Positions 28,042-37,182 are shown, numbered from the stretch's first letter. The stretch: 64,000 bases of DNA from Actinorhabdospora filicis (GCF_030269765.1 NZ_BSTX01000001.1:434001-498000); one strand, 5' to 3'. The notes: generated by a model from the sequence alone, not told the origin. A program made the numbers and translations.

Positions 28042-28074
28042 ATCGGGGGAGCGACCTCGTGTCGCTCCCCCGAT
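28042..28074. terminator. rpsO terminator / rpsO-pnp attenuator
   Basis: Perfect 14-bp stem ATCGGGGGAGCGAC / GTCGCTCCCCCGAT with a 5-base loop, 7 bp after the rpsO stop. It can end rpsO mRNA or protect its 3' end while allowing read-through into pnp. Confidence 0.85.
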
Positions 28075-28081
28075 GATGGTC

Positions 28082-28351
28082 TTAGCGCCGAAGACCGAGA
28101 CGCTCGATCAGCGAGCGGTAACGGGTGATGTCGGTCTTCTGCAGGTACTTCAGCAGGCGACGGCGACGGCCGACCAGCAGCAGGAGGCCGCGGCGGCTGT
28201 GGTGGTCGTGCTTGTGGAACTTGAGGTGCTCGGTCAGGTCGGCGATCCGCTTGGACAGGACGGCGACCTGCACCTCGGGGGACCCGGTGTCGCCCTCAGC
28301 GGTGGCGTACTGGGTCATGATCTCGGCCTTGACGGCGTTATCGAGCGCCAT
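28082..28351 (-). CDS. rpsO: 30S ribosomal protein uS15
   Basis: 89 residues, the normal length. Conserved blocks [49 protein letters not shown] and the C-terminal ERLGLRR are complete. S15 binds the central domain of 16S rRNA early in 30S assembly. It precedes pnp on the same strand, the conserved rpsO-pnp order. Confidence 0.98.
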   Translation of the reverse strand: MALDNAVKAEIMTQYATAEGDTGSPEVQVAVLSKRIADLTEHLKFHKHDHHSRRGLLLLVGRRRRLLKYLQKTDITRYRSLIERLGLRR

Positions 28352-28451
28352 GATCTCCCTTAAGGGTTGTGGTGGAACAAAGGAACTTTCCGCACGTGTC
28401 CGCGGCGTCGAGCAGGCACGGGGAAACGGTCCGCACGAGACGGACTGGTCA

Positions 28452-29402
28452 CTAGCCTAACAGGCCGAGGATTTTGCGCGTCTGGGCCACGTCCTCGGTG
28501 ATCTGGGCGATGAGCGGGTCGATGCTGTCGTAGGCGCGCATCTCTCGCAGCCGGTCGGTGAAGTCGAGGGCGACCTGCTCGCCGTAGAGGTCGCCGGAGA
28601 AGTCGAGGAGGTGCGCCTCCACGGTCCGCTCGCGCCCGTGGAAGGTGGGGTTGGTGCCCACGCTGATGGCGGCCGGGATGGGCACGCCGTCCACGGCCCG
28701 GGTGAGCCACCCGGCGTAGATGCCGTCGGCGGGGATCGCGGCCTCGGCGGCGTGGTGCAGGTTCGCGGTGGGGAAGCCGAGCTGGCTGCCGCCGCGGTTG
28801 GCGCCGCGCACGACCAGGCCCGCCACGCGGTGCGGGCGGCCCAGCGCGACGGCGGCGGCCTCCACGTCCCCGGCGGCGACGAGCGAGCGCACGTAGGTGG
28901 AGCTGTAGGCGACCGTCTCGCCCTCGGCCGAGGAGGCGAGCGGGACGGCGTCCACGGTGAAGCCGAAGGCCGCGCCGAGCTCGGTGAGCCGCGCGACGTC
29001 CCCGGCGGCCTTGTGGCCGAAGCGGAAGTTCTCGCCCACGACGACCTCGGCGGCGTGCAGGTGCTCGACGAGCACGTCGTGCACGAAGGCGTCGGGGAGC
29101 ACCTGGGAGAACTCGTGGGTGAAGGGGACGACGCACATCCCGTCGACGCCGAGGCCGGCGAGCAGCGCGGCCTTCTCGTCGAGGCCGGTGAGGATCGCCG
29201 GGTGGCTGCCGGGCCGCACGACGGCGGCCGGGTGCGGGTCGAAGGTCAGCACAACGCTGCGCAGGCCGCGCGCCCGCGCCGCGTCCACGGCGCGCTTGAT
29301 GATCTCCCGGTGGCCGCGGTGGACCCCGTCGAACACGCCGATCGTCACCACCGAGCGCCCCCAGTCCCCCGGGGTCGCCTCAACACCACGCCATCGCTGC
29401 AT
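28452..29402 (-). CDS. ribF: Bifunctional riboflavin kinase/FAD synthetase
   Basis: About 316 residues. The FMN adenylyltransferase domain has [10 protein letters not shown] and the [12 protein letters not shown] block; the C-terminal riboflavin kinase domain has [17 protein letters not shown] and IYAGW. It converts riboflavin to FMN and FAD. The ATG at 29402 (MQRWRG) is chosen because family members begin this way; ATG 29411 is an alternative. It lies upstream of rpsO on the same strand. Confidence 0.95.
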   Translation of the reverse strand: MQRWRGVEATPGDWGRSVVTIGVFDGVHRGHREIIKRAVDAARARGLRSVVLTFDPHPAAVVRPGSHPAILTGLDEKAALLAGLGVDGMCVVPFTHEFSQVLPDAFVHDVLVEHLHAAEVVVGENFRFGHKAAGDVARLTELGAAFGFTVDAVPLASSAEGETVAYSSTYVRSLVAAGDVEAAAVALGRPHRVAGLVVRGANRGGSQLGFPTANLHHAAEAAIPADGIYAGWLTRAVDGVPIPAAISVGTNPTFHGRERTVEAHLLDFSGDLYGEQVALDFTDRLREMRAYDSIDPLIAQITEDVAQTRKILGLLG

Positions 29403-29582
29403 GATCGCCATCTTTTCACGTCCCCGCTCCGTCCCCGCGAACGCAGTGACGATGGGCGACGCCCGCCATGATCGCGCCGCGCGCCCCGCATCAGCGAAGT
29501 CCCGGGACGCGCGCCCGCCCGCCGTCGCGGTGGGCCGGGGCGGCTGTGCGCAAGGACACGTGCACGGCGGGGCCGTCACCAA

Positions 29583-29640
29583 GATCCAGTAAATTTATTC
29601 CGGAACTTCTATTGCAGAAAACTTCTACTGGATCTACGCT
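29583..29640 (+). promoter_or_regulatory. Leaderless promoter and operator of the ArsR-like gene
   Basis: TTGCAG (29612-29617), 17 bp, TACGCT (29635-29640), then 6 bases to the ATG at 29647. Inverted arms GATCCAGTA (29583-29591) and TACTGGATC (29626-29634) plus the direct repeat AACTTCTA(T/C)TG cover the promoter in an AT-rich stretch. Autoregulation by the downstream protein is likely. Confidence 0.65.
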
Positions 29641-29646
29641 TCTGCC

Positions 29647-30222
29647 ATGACCGAGAAGCGCGTCATCACCGAAGCCGAGGTCCTCAAGGCCCTCACCCAG
29701 CCCATCCGCCGCCGCCTGTTCCGGCTGCTCGCCCACCTCGGCCCGAGCACCGTCGGCACCCTCGCCAAGAAGGTCGACGCCGACCCCGGTCAGATCAGCT
29801 ACCACCTGCGCGCGCTGGCCAAGCTCGACCTCATCGAGGAGGCCCCCGAGCTCGCCCGCGACCGCCGCGAGCGCGTCTACCGCCGTCCCGACGGCGTGCT
29901 GTCGTGGTCCCGGTCGTCCTTCGCCGACGAGGACCGCGTGATCGTGGACGCCCTGAAGTCCGAGCTCATCTCCGACGAGTTCGAGCGCGCCCTGGCCTGG
30001 GAGCGCGATCGCGACGAGTGGCCGGCGGAGTGGCGGGACGTGGCGACCTCGGTCCAGTCGCACTTCGTGATGACGCCCCGGGAGCTGCAGGACTTCGAGG
30101 CCGAGCTGCAAGCGGTCTACCTCAAGTGGGGCCAGCTCACCCGGGACGCCCGCGACGCCGGTGACACCGAGGGCCGCGAGCGCGTCTTCCACTTCACCCA
30201 CTCGTTCCCCGAACACGGCTGA
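29647..30222 (+). CDS. ArsR-like winged-helix regulator
   Basis: 191 residues. The winged helix covers about 8-85 (ALTQPIRRRLFRLLAHLGPS, KKVDADPGQISYHLRALAKLDLIEE, RRERVYRR). A helical C-terminal domain of about 100 residues follows, as in HTH_20/YdfF-like regulators. It is 120 bp upstream of an MFS exporter on the same strand, a standard repressor-exporter arrangement. No metal-binding cysteines are present, so the ligand is probably organic. Confidence 0.88.
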   Translation: MTEKRVITEAEVLKALTQPIRRRLFRLLAHLGPSTVGTLAKKVDADPGQISYHLRALAKLDLIEEAPELARDRRERVYRRPDGVLSWSRSSFADEDRVIVDALKSELISDEFERALAWERDRDEWPAEWRDVATSVQSHFVMTPRELQDFEAELQAVYLKWGQLTRDARDAGDTEGRERVFHFTHSFPEHG

Positions 30223-30342
30223 CCCTCCCCTGACCCCATAGCCCTTCCAGCGCCGGAGCCCGCACGCCCCGGTGCCGGGCCCCTCTGCGCCCGAACCCCT
30301 CTGCGCCCGAATCCACCCCACCACCCCACCCTGGAGCCCCTC

Positions 30343-31569
30343 ATGGCGACCACCGCCGCCCCCGCCGAAGCCCCCGCCCCGGCCTACCGCTCCCCCTCCT
30401 ACCTGCGCTACGTCACCGGCCAGGCGGTCTCCATCGTCGGCGACCAGGTCTGGTACGTGGCCCTGTCCTGGGCGGCCGTCCAGCTGGCCAGCCCGGGCGT
30501 GGCCGGGGTGATCCTCTCGGTCTCGGCGGTCCCCAGGATCCTGCTGATGCTGTTCGGCGGCGTCTTCGTCGACCGCTTCGGCCCGCGCCGGATCATGATG
30601 AGCACCAACGTCATCTGCGGTGTGACCATGCTGGCCGCCTCCGCGATCGCGCTGTGGAGCCCCAGCATCGTCCTGCTCGTCATCGTCGCGCTGGTCTTCG
30701 GCGCCGCCGACGCGCTGTTCATGCCCGCCTCCGGCGCGATGGCGCCGCGGCTGCTGGAGAAGGAGCAGTACGCCTCCGGCTCGGCGCTGCGCGAACTCGC
30801 CGGGCGCGCGGCCCTCACCATCGGCGCACCGCTCGGCGGCGCGCTGGTCGTCACCGGTGGCCTGCCGCTGGCCGCCGCGGTCAACGCGGTCACGTTCGCG
30901 GTGTCGCTGGCGGCGCTGTGGACGGTGCGTCCCCGCCCGGTCGAGTCGGAGTCGGCCGCCCCCACCAAGACCCTCACGGCGCTGCGCGACGGTTTCGCCT
31001 ACCTGCGCCGCACTCCCGTCGTCGCCGGGCTGCTGGCCGTGGCGCTGCTGGTGAACCTCGGCTTCGTCGGCCCCATGAACGTCGGCCTGGCGCTGGTCTC
31101 CGAGGAGCGCGGCTGGGGTTCGAAGGGCATCGGCTGGCTGCTGGCGGGCTTCGGCGTCGGCGCCGCGCTGGCCGCGCTGGTCCTGCTGAAGGTCAAGCCG
31201 CGCGGCCGGGTCGGCTGGGTCATCGCGGTGGCCGCCACCGCGCAGGGGGTGTCGCTGATCGCGCTGGGCCTGGTGTCCTCGCTGGTCCTGGGTGTGGCGT
31301 GCACGCTGATCGCCGGCATGAGCGGCGGGCTGATGGGCGTCACGATCGGGACCGTGATCAGCACCGTCACCGATGACGCCTACCGGGGCCGCGTGTCGAG
31401 CGTGTCGATGTTCGCCAACCTGGGCCTGAGCCCCCTGGCGGTCGCCGCGACGGGCGTCCTGGTCGCCGCGACGAGCATCGAGACGACCTTCGCGATCAGC
31501 GGCGCGCTGGCCGTGGCCGGGGGCGTCCTGGTGATCGTGCTGAAGGCGACCCGGGGCACCCGGGTCTGA
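30343..31569 (+). CDS. MFS transporter, EntS/MFS_3-like exporter
   Basis: 408 residues with about 12 helices. Motif A is GVFVDRFGPRRIMM after helix 2; AVSIVGDQVWYVALSWAA is typical of the MFS_3 group (EntS, macrolide efflux MefA). Predicted proton-coupled export of a drug or siderophore; the substrate is unknown. Cotranscribed with or controlled by the ArsR-like gene upstream. Its stop lies 2 bp from the stop of convergent truB. Confidence 0.9.
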   Translation: MATTAAPAEAPAPAYRSPSYLRYVTGQAVSIVGDQVWYVALSWAAVQLASPGVAGVILSVSAVPRILLMLFGGVFVDRFGPRRIMMSTNVICGVTMLAASAIALWSPSIVLLVIVALVFGAADALFMPASGAMAPRLLEKEQYASGSALRELAGRAALTIGAPLGGALVVTGGLPLAAAVNAVTFAVSLAALWTVRPRPVESESAAPTKTLTALRDGFAYLRRTPVVAGLLAVALLVNLGFVGPMNVGLALVSEERGWGSKGIGWLLAGFGVGAALAALVLLKVKPRGRVGWVIAVAATAQGVSLIALGLVSSLVLGVACTLIAGMSGGLMGVTIGTVISTVTDDAYRGRVSSVSMFANLGLSPLAVAATGVLVAATSIETTFAISGALAVAGGVLVIVLKATRGTRV

Positions 31570-31571
31570 GG

Positions 31572-32459
31572 CTAACCGGCGGGGGCGAGCACGACTTCGG
31601 GTCGTGCCCGTCCCCGTTCGTCGCGTACCACGGCGATGACGTCGCCGCCGGGGCCGAAGACGGCGTGCGGGCCGTCGGCGCCGCTGACCGGGAGGGATCC
31701 GCCGTGGGACAGGGTCGCCGCCTCCTCCTCGCCGACGTCGCGGCGGGGCAGGAGGCGCCCGGCGGCCTGGGCGAGGCTCTGGTTGACGGGCGAGTCGAGT
31801 TCGGCGAGCTCGTCGAGGGTGCGGGCCTCGGTGAGGGTGAAGCCGCCGACGCGGGTGCGGCGCAGGGCGGTGAGGTGGCCGCCGACGGCGAGGGCGGCGC
31901 CGAGGTCGCGGGCGATGGCGCGGATGTAGGTGCCGGAGGAGCAGGTGACGCTGACGTCGACGTCGGTGACGCCGTCACCGGCGCGGACGCCGAGGACGTC
32001 CAGCCGGGAGATGGTCACCCGGCGGGCCTTGAGCGCGACCTCCTCGCCGGCGCGGACGCGGGCGTAGGAGCGCTTCCCGTCGATCTTGACGGCGCTGACG
32101 GCGCTGGGGACCTGGTCGATCTCGCCGGTCATCGCGGCCAGGATCCGCTCGATGTCGGCGCGGTCCACGTTGGAGGCGTCGGCGGTGGCGGTCACGTCGC
32201 CTTCGGCGTCGTCGGTGACGGTGGCCTGCCCGAGCCGGATGGTGGCGTCGTAGGACTTGTCGCTGCCCGAGACGTAGGTGAGCAGGCGGGTGGCGCGCCC
32301 GACGGCCAGGACGAGGACGCCGGTGGCCATCGGGTCGAGGGTGCCGCCGTGCCCGACCTTGCGGGTCTGGGCGAGGCGGCGCATGCGCGCCACGACGTCA
32401 TGGGAGGTCATGCCGCCCTGCTTGTCGACGACGACGAATCCGGCTGGTGTCTCGGTCAC
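31572..32459 (-). CDS. truB: tRNA pseudouridine(55) synthase
   Basis: 295 residues. The catalytic aspartate is D42 in GGTLDPMATGVL; KSYDATIRLG and CSSGTYIRAIARDLG are also conserved. It makes pseudouridine 55 in the T-loop of tRNAs. In most actinobacteria truB follows rbfA; here a MATE gene lies immediately upstream and rbfA is on the other strand. Confidence 0.96.
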   Translation of the reverse strand: MTETPAGFVVVDKQGGMTSHDVVARMRRLAQTRKVGHGGTLDPMATGVLVLAVGRATRLLTYVSGSDKSYDATIRLGQATVTDDAEGDVTATADASNVDRADIERILAAMTGEIDQVPSAVSAVKIDGKRSYARVRAGEEVALKARRVTISRLDVLGVRAGDGVTDVDVSVTCSSGTYIRAIARDLGAALAVGGHLTALRRTRVGGFTLTEARTLDELAELDSPVNQSLAQAAGRLLPRRDVGEEEAATLSHGGSLPVSGADGPHAVFGPGGDVIAVVRDERGRARPEVVLAPAG

Positions 32460-32470
32460 GAGGGTTCAGC

Positions 32471-33793
32471 CTAGGTCGCGGTCCCGGTCACGGCCCATCG
32501 TCCCCCTCGCAGGCGGGCGACGAGCGCGGCGAGCCGGATGAGGATGAACAGGGTGAGCCCGGCCCACACGCCGCCGAGGCCGAGGTCGAGGGCGTAGGCG
32601 AGCCAGATGACGGGCAGGAACGCGCCGGAGGCGACCAGGATCATGTTGCGCAGGAACGCCACGTCCCCGGCGCCCATGAACACCCCGTCGAGGGCGAAGA
32701 CGAGCCCGGCGAAGGGCAGCATGGCCACGAACCACGGCCACAGCACGCGCGCCTGCTCGTGGACGGCGGCGTCGGAGGAGAACCAGCCGGGCAGGAAGGA
32801 CGCCCCGGCGGCGATGACGACGGCGAAGCCGCCGCCGGAGATGAGGCCCATCCAGGCGACGCGCCGGGCGGTGGCGCGGGCGCGGTGGGCGTCCCCGCCG
32901 CCGAGGTCGGCGCCGATGAGGGCCTGCGCGGCGATGGCCACGGCGTCCAGGGCCAGCGCGCAGAACATCCACAGCTGGAGCCCGATCTGGTGGGCGGCGA
33001 GGGAGGCGGCGCCGAAGCGGGCGGCGACGGTGGCCGCCGACAGGAAGCAGATCTGGAAGGCGGCGCCGCGCGCGACGAGGTCGCGGCTCAGCGACAGCTG
33101 GCGGCGCAGCATCGCCGGGTCGGGCCGGACGGGGACGCGCTCGGCGACGATGGCGCGCAGGAACATCGCGCCGGACACCGCCTGCGCGGCGACGTTGGCG
33201 ATGGCCGAGCCGATCAGCCCGAGCCCGGCGACGTTGACCAGGACCGGCACGAGCGCGGCGGACAGCAGGTTCGCGCCGAGCACGTAGTACATGGGACGGC
33301 GGGTCTCCTGGACGCCGCGCATCCAGCCCTGCCCGGCCAGCGCGATGAGGATGAACGGCGCGCCGAGGACGGCCACCCGCAGCCACGTCTCGGCCTGCGC
33401 GGCGATCTCGGCGGAGTCGGGGCCGTTCCCGGCCAGCGCGCGCGTGAGCGGCCCGGCGAACACCTGGACGAGGAGCGTCAGCGCGACGCCGCCGAGCACG
33501 GCGAGCCAGGTGACCTGGACGCCCTCGGCGACGGCGGCGCGGCGGTCCCCGGCGCCGAAGTGGCGGGCGGCGCGGCCGGTGCCGCCGTAGGCGAGGACGT
33601 TGCCGAGGAAGACGGCGGTGCTCATCACACCGCCGCCGAGGGCGAGGGCGGCGAGCGGGACGCGTCCGAGGTGCCCGACGACGACGGTGTCGACGAGGAT
33701 GTAGACCGGTTCGGCGGCCAGGACGACCAGCGCGGGCAGCGCCAGCGCGGCGATGCGCCGGAAGGTCACGGGGCGGGTGCGGGCGAGGGTCAC
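32471..33793 (-). CDS. MATE family efflux transporter, DinF-like
   Basis: 440 residues with 12 helices in two pseudo-repeats. The N-terminal VDTVVVGHLGRVPLAALALG carries the essential D of DinF-type MATE pumps, and the second half has DGVFMGAGDVAFLRN. It exports drugs or oxidant-related compounds using protons or sodium. It is 11 bp upstream of truB. The GTG at 33793 lies 6 bases after GAGGAT, with TTGACC 17 bp further up, and a long palindrome covers this -35. Confidence 0.92.
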   Translation of the reverse strand: MTLARTRPVTFRRIAALALPALVVLAAEPVYILVDTVVVGHLGRVPLAALALGGGVMSTAVFLGNVLAYGGTGRAARHFGAGDRRAAVAEGVQVTWLAVLGGVALTLLVQVFAGPLTRALAGNGPDSAEIAAQAETWLRVAVLGAPFILIALAGQGWMRGVQETRRPMYYVLGANLLSAALVPVLVNVAGLGLIGSAIANVAAQAVSGAMFLRAIVAERVPVRPDPAMLRRQLSLSRDLVARGAAFQICFLSAATVAARFGAASLAAHQIGLQLWMFCALALDAVAIAAQALIGADLGGGDAHRARATARRVAWMGLISGGGFAVVIAAGASFLPGWFSSDAAVHEQARVLWPWFVAMLPFAGLVFALDGVFMGAGDVAFLRNMILVASGAFLPVIWLAYALDLGLGGVWAGLTLFILIRLAALVARLRGGRWAVTGTAT

Positions 33794-33814
33794 GGGGCCA
33801 TCCTCCCCCGAGAT

Positions 33815-33848
33815 CGGTAACTGGTCAACACACTCTGACTAGTTACCG
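33815..33848. promoter_or_regulatory. Large palindromic operator over the MATE promoter
   Basis: Arms CGGTAACTGGTCA (33815-33827) and TGACTAGTTACCG (33836-33848) match at 12 of 13 positions around an 8-bp centre. It overlaps the MATE -35 TTGACC (33828-33823). The binding protein is unknown; a MarR- or TetR-type repressor encoded elsewhere is plausible. Confidence 0.65.
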
Positions 33849-33920
33849 GACGTGGGCTGTGACACGTCCCTCCGCGGCGGCTCGCCGTTATCTGGCTGGT
33901 GAGCCGGCGGGCCCTGGGCG

Positions 33921-33926
33921 TAAGCT
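33921..33926 (+). promoter_or_regulatory. -10 element of a leaderless DUF503-rbfA promoter
   Basis: TAAGCT lies exactly 6 bases before the GTG at 33933. It would give the inverted DUF503-rbfA pair its own start site, away from infB. Confidence 0.5.
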
Positions 33927-33932
33927 GACGCG

Positions 33933-34226
33933 GTGTTCACCGGTACGGCGATCTTCGACCTGCTCCTCCCCGGGGACTCCCGGTCGCTGAAGGCGAAGCG
34001 GTCCTACGTCCGCCCGATCATCGCCGTTCTGCGAAAGCTTGAGGTGGCCGTCGCGGAGGTCGGTGAACAAGACCTGCACGGGCGCGCCGCCATCGGCGTC
34101 GCCGCGGTCGCGGACGATCCGAGTCATGTGTCGGCGGTCCTCGACGCGTGCGAACGCACCGTCGCGGGGAGGCCCGAGATCGAGCTGCTGTCCGTGCGAC
34201 GCCGTCTGTACGGCGCCGAGGACTAA
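33933..34226 (+). CDS. DUF503 family protein (YlxP-like)
   Basis: 97 residues, the normal length. GTAIFDLLLPGDSRSLKAKRSYVRPIIAVLRK, VAEVGEQDL and the C-terminal RRRLYGAED match the YlxP/DUF503 family, which is almost always encoded between infB and rbfA and probably acts in ribosome assembly or translation. The GTG start at 33933 follows a -10 element. It is on the plus strand, opposite to infB and truB. Confidence 0.93.
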   Translation: MFTGTAIFDLLLPGDSRSLKAKRSYVRPIIAVLRKLEVAVAEVGEQDLHGRAAIGVAAVADDPSHVSAVLDACERTVAGRPEIELLSVRRRLYGAED

Positions 34227-34245
34227 CGCGGAAGGTGTGATTTTC

Positions 34246-34677
34246 ATGAGCGAGGCACGAGTGCGACGGCTCGCCGGGCGGGTGCAGGAGCTGACCGCCG
34301 CTGCGTTGCGCAAGCAGGTCAAGGACCCGCGCCTGGGCATGGTGACCATCACCGACGCGCGGCTGACCGCCGACCTGCGCGAGGCCACGGTCTTCTACAC
34401 CGTCCTCGGCGACCCCGAGGAGCAGAAGGCCAGCACCGCCGCGCTGGAGAGCGCCAAGGGCCTCATCCGCACCAGCGTCGGGCGCGCCCTGGGGCTGCGG
34501 CACACGCCGTCCCTGACCTTCGCCCTGGACTCGGTGCCCGAGCACGTCGCGCACATCGACGAGCTGCTGGAGAAGGCGCGCAGCGCCGACGCCGAGGTCC
34601 ACCGCCAGGCGGCGGGGGCCCGGTACGCCGGCGACGCCAACCCGTACCGGACCGCCGAGGACGACGACGAGATCTAG
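34246..34677 (+). CDS. rbfA: 30S ribosome-binding factor A
   Basis: 143 residues. KH-like fold with RRLAGRVQELTAAALRKQVKDPRLGMVTITD and the C-terminal LRHTPSLTFALDSV. RbfA binds the 16S 5' helix late in 30S maturation. The ATG at 34246 has GAAGG upstream and is 19 bp after DUF503. Its stop codon overlaps that of the convergent monooxygenase at CTAG. The unusual orientation is discussed in the findings. Confidence 0.95.
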   Translation: MSEARVRRLAGRVQELTAAALRKQVKDPRLGMVTITDARLTADLREATVFYTVLGDPEEQKASTAALESAKGLIRTSVGRALGLRHTPSLTFALDSVPEHVAHIDELLEKARSADAEVHRQAAGARYAGDANPYRTAEDDDEI

Positions 34678-36197
34678 GCGGGTTCCCCGAACCACGTCCG
34701 GAGGGCCGCGCGCAACCGCGCGGCCTCTCCGTCTTCCCCGCGCCCGCTGAACGCCAGGTACCCGTCGGGCCGCACCAGCAGCGCCTCGGCCGCGACCCGC
34801 TCCACCGGCGCGGCGTGGACCACGTCGACCGCCCCCGCCCACTCGGCGGCGATCGCGCGCAGCTCGGGCCGGTCGCCGAGATCGGCGAACACCGCCCGTC
34901 CCGCCGACAGCAGCCCGGCCAGGCGCTCCTCGCCGTCACCGGTCTTCAGGCCCAGGTCCGGCGCGAAGACGCCCGCGAACGGGTCGCCCGGCACCCCCGC
35001 GTAGGCGACGTCGGCGCCACTGACCATGCCGCTGAGGAACGCGTTGACCTCGTCGAGGTGCATCAGCTCGCGGAACAACTCCCGCAGCGAGTCCACCGAA
35101 GGGTCGGGGTTCATCAGCGCGACCTGCGCCCGCACGTTGTACAGGACACGGGCGGCGACCGGATGGCGCTCGTCGTGGTAGCTGTCCAGCACCGACGCGG
35201 GAACGCGCCCCTTCACCACCCCGGCGAGCTTCCAGCCGAGGTTGACCGCGTCCTGCAAGCCCAGGTTCAAGCCCTGCCCGCCCGCCGGGAAGTGCACGTG
35301 CGCGGCGTCCCCCGCCACCAGCACCCGCCCCGAGCGGTACGTCTCGGCCTGCAGCGCGGCGTCGGTGAACCGCGTCAGCCAGCGCGGCGAGTCCATCGGC
35401 ACCGGCCCGCCGCTGATGCGCTCCAGCTCGGCGCGCAGCTCATCGAGGGCCACGGGTGAGTTCCGGTCCGGGTGCGGGCCCTCGAAGCGGTAAGTGGCGA
35501 CCCGGCTGTGCCCGTACGGGTTGGGCCACACCATCGTCCAGCCGCGCGGCGTCCGCTCCCAGCCCTGCGGCGCATTGTGGAGGTCCAGCAGCCGCACCTC
35601 ACCCATGATCGCCGACAGCGTCGGCGCGGTGCCCGTGAACGCGATCCCCGCGAGCTTGCGCACGGCGCTGCGCGCGCCGTCGGCGCCCACCACCCACCCC
35701 GCGGTGAACACCCGCCCGTCGCCGGTGGTCACCCGCACACCGTCGCCGCCCTGGTCCAGGGCCACCACCTCCGCGCCCCGCTCCACCCGCACGCCGAAAC
35801 CCGCCGCGCGCCGCTCGAAGACCCGCTCCGTGTAGGCCTGCGGACTGCCCACCAGCGCCGGGCCCTCGTCCACCACCCGCGACAGGTCCAGGTCGAACAT
35901 CCCCGCGAAGTGGAACCGCACCGGCCGCCCCGGCGCCGTCCGCGCCAGCCCCGGCCCCGGCTGCACCGCTTCGAGCAGCCCGCGCCGCGCCAGCGTCTGC
36001 GCCGTGCGGTAGTGGAGCGTCCCCGCCTTCGACTCGATCGACGGCTCCAGCAGCTTCTCCAGGACGAGCACCCGCACCCCCTGCATCCCGAGCTCACCGG
36101 CGAGCAGCATCCCGACGGGACCACCGCCCACCACGAGGACGTCGGCATCGGCGACAGGACCTGCGCCGGACGGAGAGGAGGACTGCGGGGTGGTCAT
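34674..36197 (-). CDS. FAD-dependent aromatic monooxygenase
   Basis: 507 residues from the ATG at 36197 (GGAGG 7 bases upstream). The FAD-binding Rossmann motif DVLVVGGGPVGMLLAGELG is near residue 20, and the second FAD motif GRVLVAGDAAHVHFPAGGQG is near 295. This is the class A flavoprotein hydroxylase group (PheA/TfdB, PgaE, rifampicin monooxygenase-like). It hydroxylates an aromatic or polyketide compound with NADPH and oxygen; the C-terminal thioredoxin-like domain is retained. It separates infB from rbfA. An AT-richer promoter lies at 36205-36250. Confidence 0.88.
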   Translation of the reverse strand: MTTPQSSSPSGAGPVADADVLVVGGGPVGMLLAGELGMQGVRVLVLEKLLEPSIESKAGTLHYRTAQTLARRGLLEAVQPGPGLARTAPGRPVRFHFAGMFDLDLSRVVDEGPALVGSPQAYTERVFERRAAGFGVRVERGAEVVALDQGGDGVRVTTGDGRVFTAGWVVGADGARSAVRKLAGIAFTGTAPTLSAIMGEVRLLDLHNAPQGWERTPRGWTMVWPNPYGHSRVATYRFEGPHPDRNSPVALDELRAELERISGGPVPMDSPRWLTRFTDAALQAETYRSGRVLVAGDAAHVHFPAGGQGLNLGLQDAVNLGWKLAGVVKGRVPASVLDSYHDERHPVAARVLYNVRAQVALMNPDPSVDSLRELFRELMHLDEVNAFLSGMVSGADVAYAGVPGDPFAGVFAPDLGLKTGDGEERLAGLLSAGRAVFADLGDRPELRAIAAEWAGAVDVVHAAPVERVAAEALLVRPDGYLAFSGRGEDGEAARLRAALRTWFGEPA

Positions 36198-36548
36198 GAC
36201 GGCCTCCGGGCCACTCGGTACGTAATTAGTCGAACAGTAGAACGGTATCAGGGGCGCGCGGCTTCCCACCGGAAGCGGGCGGTCCCGCGATCACGAACAC
36301 CGGCGCGGCGCGAAGGGTTGCGGCGCGACGGCGCGGCTCGACGGCGCGGCGCGGGGCGGCCCCGTCACGGGGCGGCGCGATGCGGCACGGAGCCGCGCCG
36401 TGCGAAAACAAAAGCCCAGGTCACGCGCGACGTACGGGGCGACGGCGCGCCATCGGCGACGGCGCCGCGGCGCCGCCCGCACCGTGCCCCCACGCGCTCC
36501 TCCCCCGTGCCACACTGTCCGGCCATCCACCCCACCCCCGGGAGCCGC
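36198..36548. other. Gene-free spacer with GC repeats and one copy of the interspersed repeat
   Basis: The first 50 bp hold the AT-richer promoter region of the monooxygenase. From about 36290 the DNA is a run of GGCGCGGC / GCCCCGTC palindromic units without a plausible gene, including a copy of the 18-bp repeat core at 36417-36434. Reading frames through it are compositional artefacts. Confidence 0.7.
36417..36434 (+). repeat. Interspersed repeat core, copy 1
   Basis: CAGGTCACGCGCGACGTA, preceded by an A-rich stretch instead of the T-run seen in the other copies. Confidence 0.7.
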
Positions 36549-37177
36549 ATGTCCACCCCCTGGCCGCTCTTCCACGCCACCGCCCGCACCGCCCGCGACC
36601 TCATCGCCTCCGCGCCCGTCGCCGCCGCCTGGGACGCCCCCGCCGCGCTCCCCGAACTCACCGTCGGCGCCCTCGCCGGCCACCTCGGCCGCCAGATCCT
36701 CAACCTGGGGCGCTTCCTCGACGTCCCCCTGTCCCCGGACACCCCCCGCATGGACCTCGCCACATGGTTCCGCGACGGCGCCGGCGGCAAGAGCGACCAG
36801 CCCCTCGACTCCGCGACCCACCGCGCCATCCGCGCCCGCGCCGCCGAGCACGCCGCGAACGGACCCGCCGCGCTCGCCGCCGAAGTCTCCGAGGCCCTCA
36901 TCGCCCTCGACCGCCACGTTCCCGCCGAGGACCCCGCCCGCTGGGTCGACATCTTCGGCAACCACGCCGTCACCCTGGACACGCTGCTGACCACGCGGCT
37001 GGTGGAACTCGTCGTCCACTCCGACGACCTCGCCGTCAGCGTCGCCGCGCCCACCCCCACGTTCCCGCCGGAGGCCATGGACCGCGTCCTGGCGACCGCG
37101 ACCGGCACGGCGACCTCGCCCTCCTGCGCGCCCTCACCCGGCGTGAACGCGCCCCGGAGAGCGTCTCGGTGTTCTGA
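36549..37177 (+). pseudogene. Maleylpyruvate isomerase/TIGR03083 family protein, frameshifted near its 3' end
   Basis: The ATG at 36549 opens a DinB-like mycothiol-dependent isomerase domain (FHATARTARDLIASAP, LAGHLGRQILNLGRFL) with the second conserved block TTRLVELVVHSDDLAVS. After EAMDRVLATAT the frame loses family resemblance and runs on to 37313, antisense to infB. The shifted frame gives HGDLALLRALTRRERAPESV and stops at 37177, which is the expected C-terminus. A one-base deletion near 37100-37106 explains this. Either a recent pseudogene, or a sequencing error in a GC-rich run. The first 180 residues look intact. Confidence 0.7.
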
Positions 37178-37182
37178 GCACG

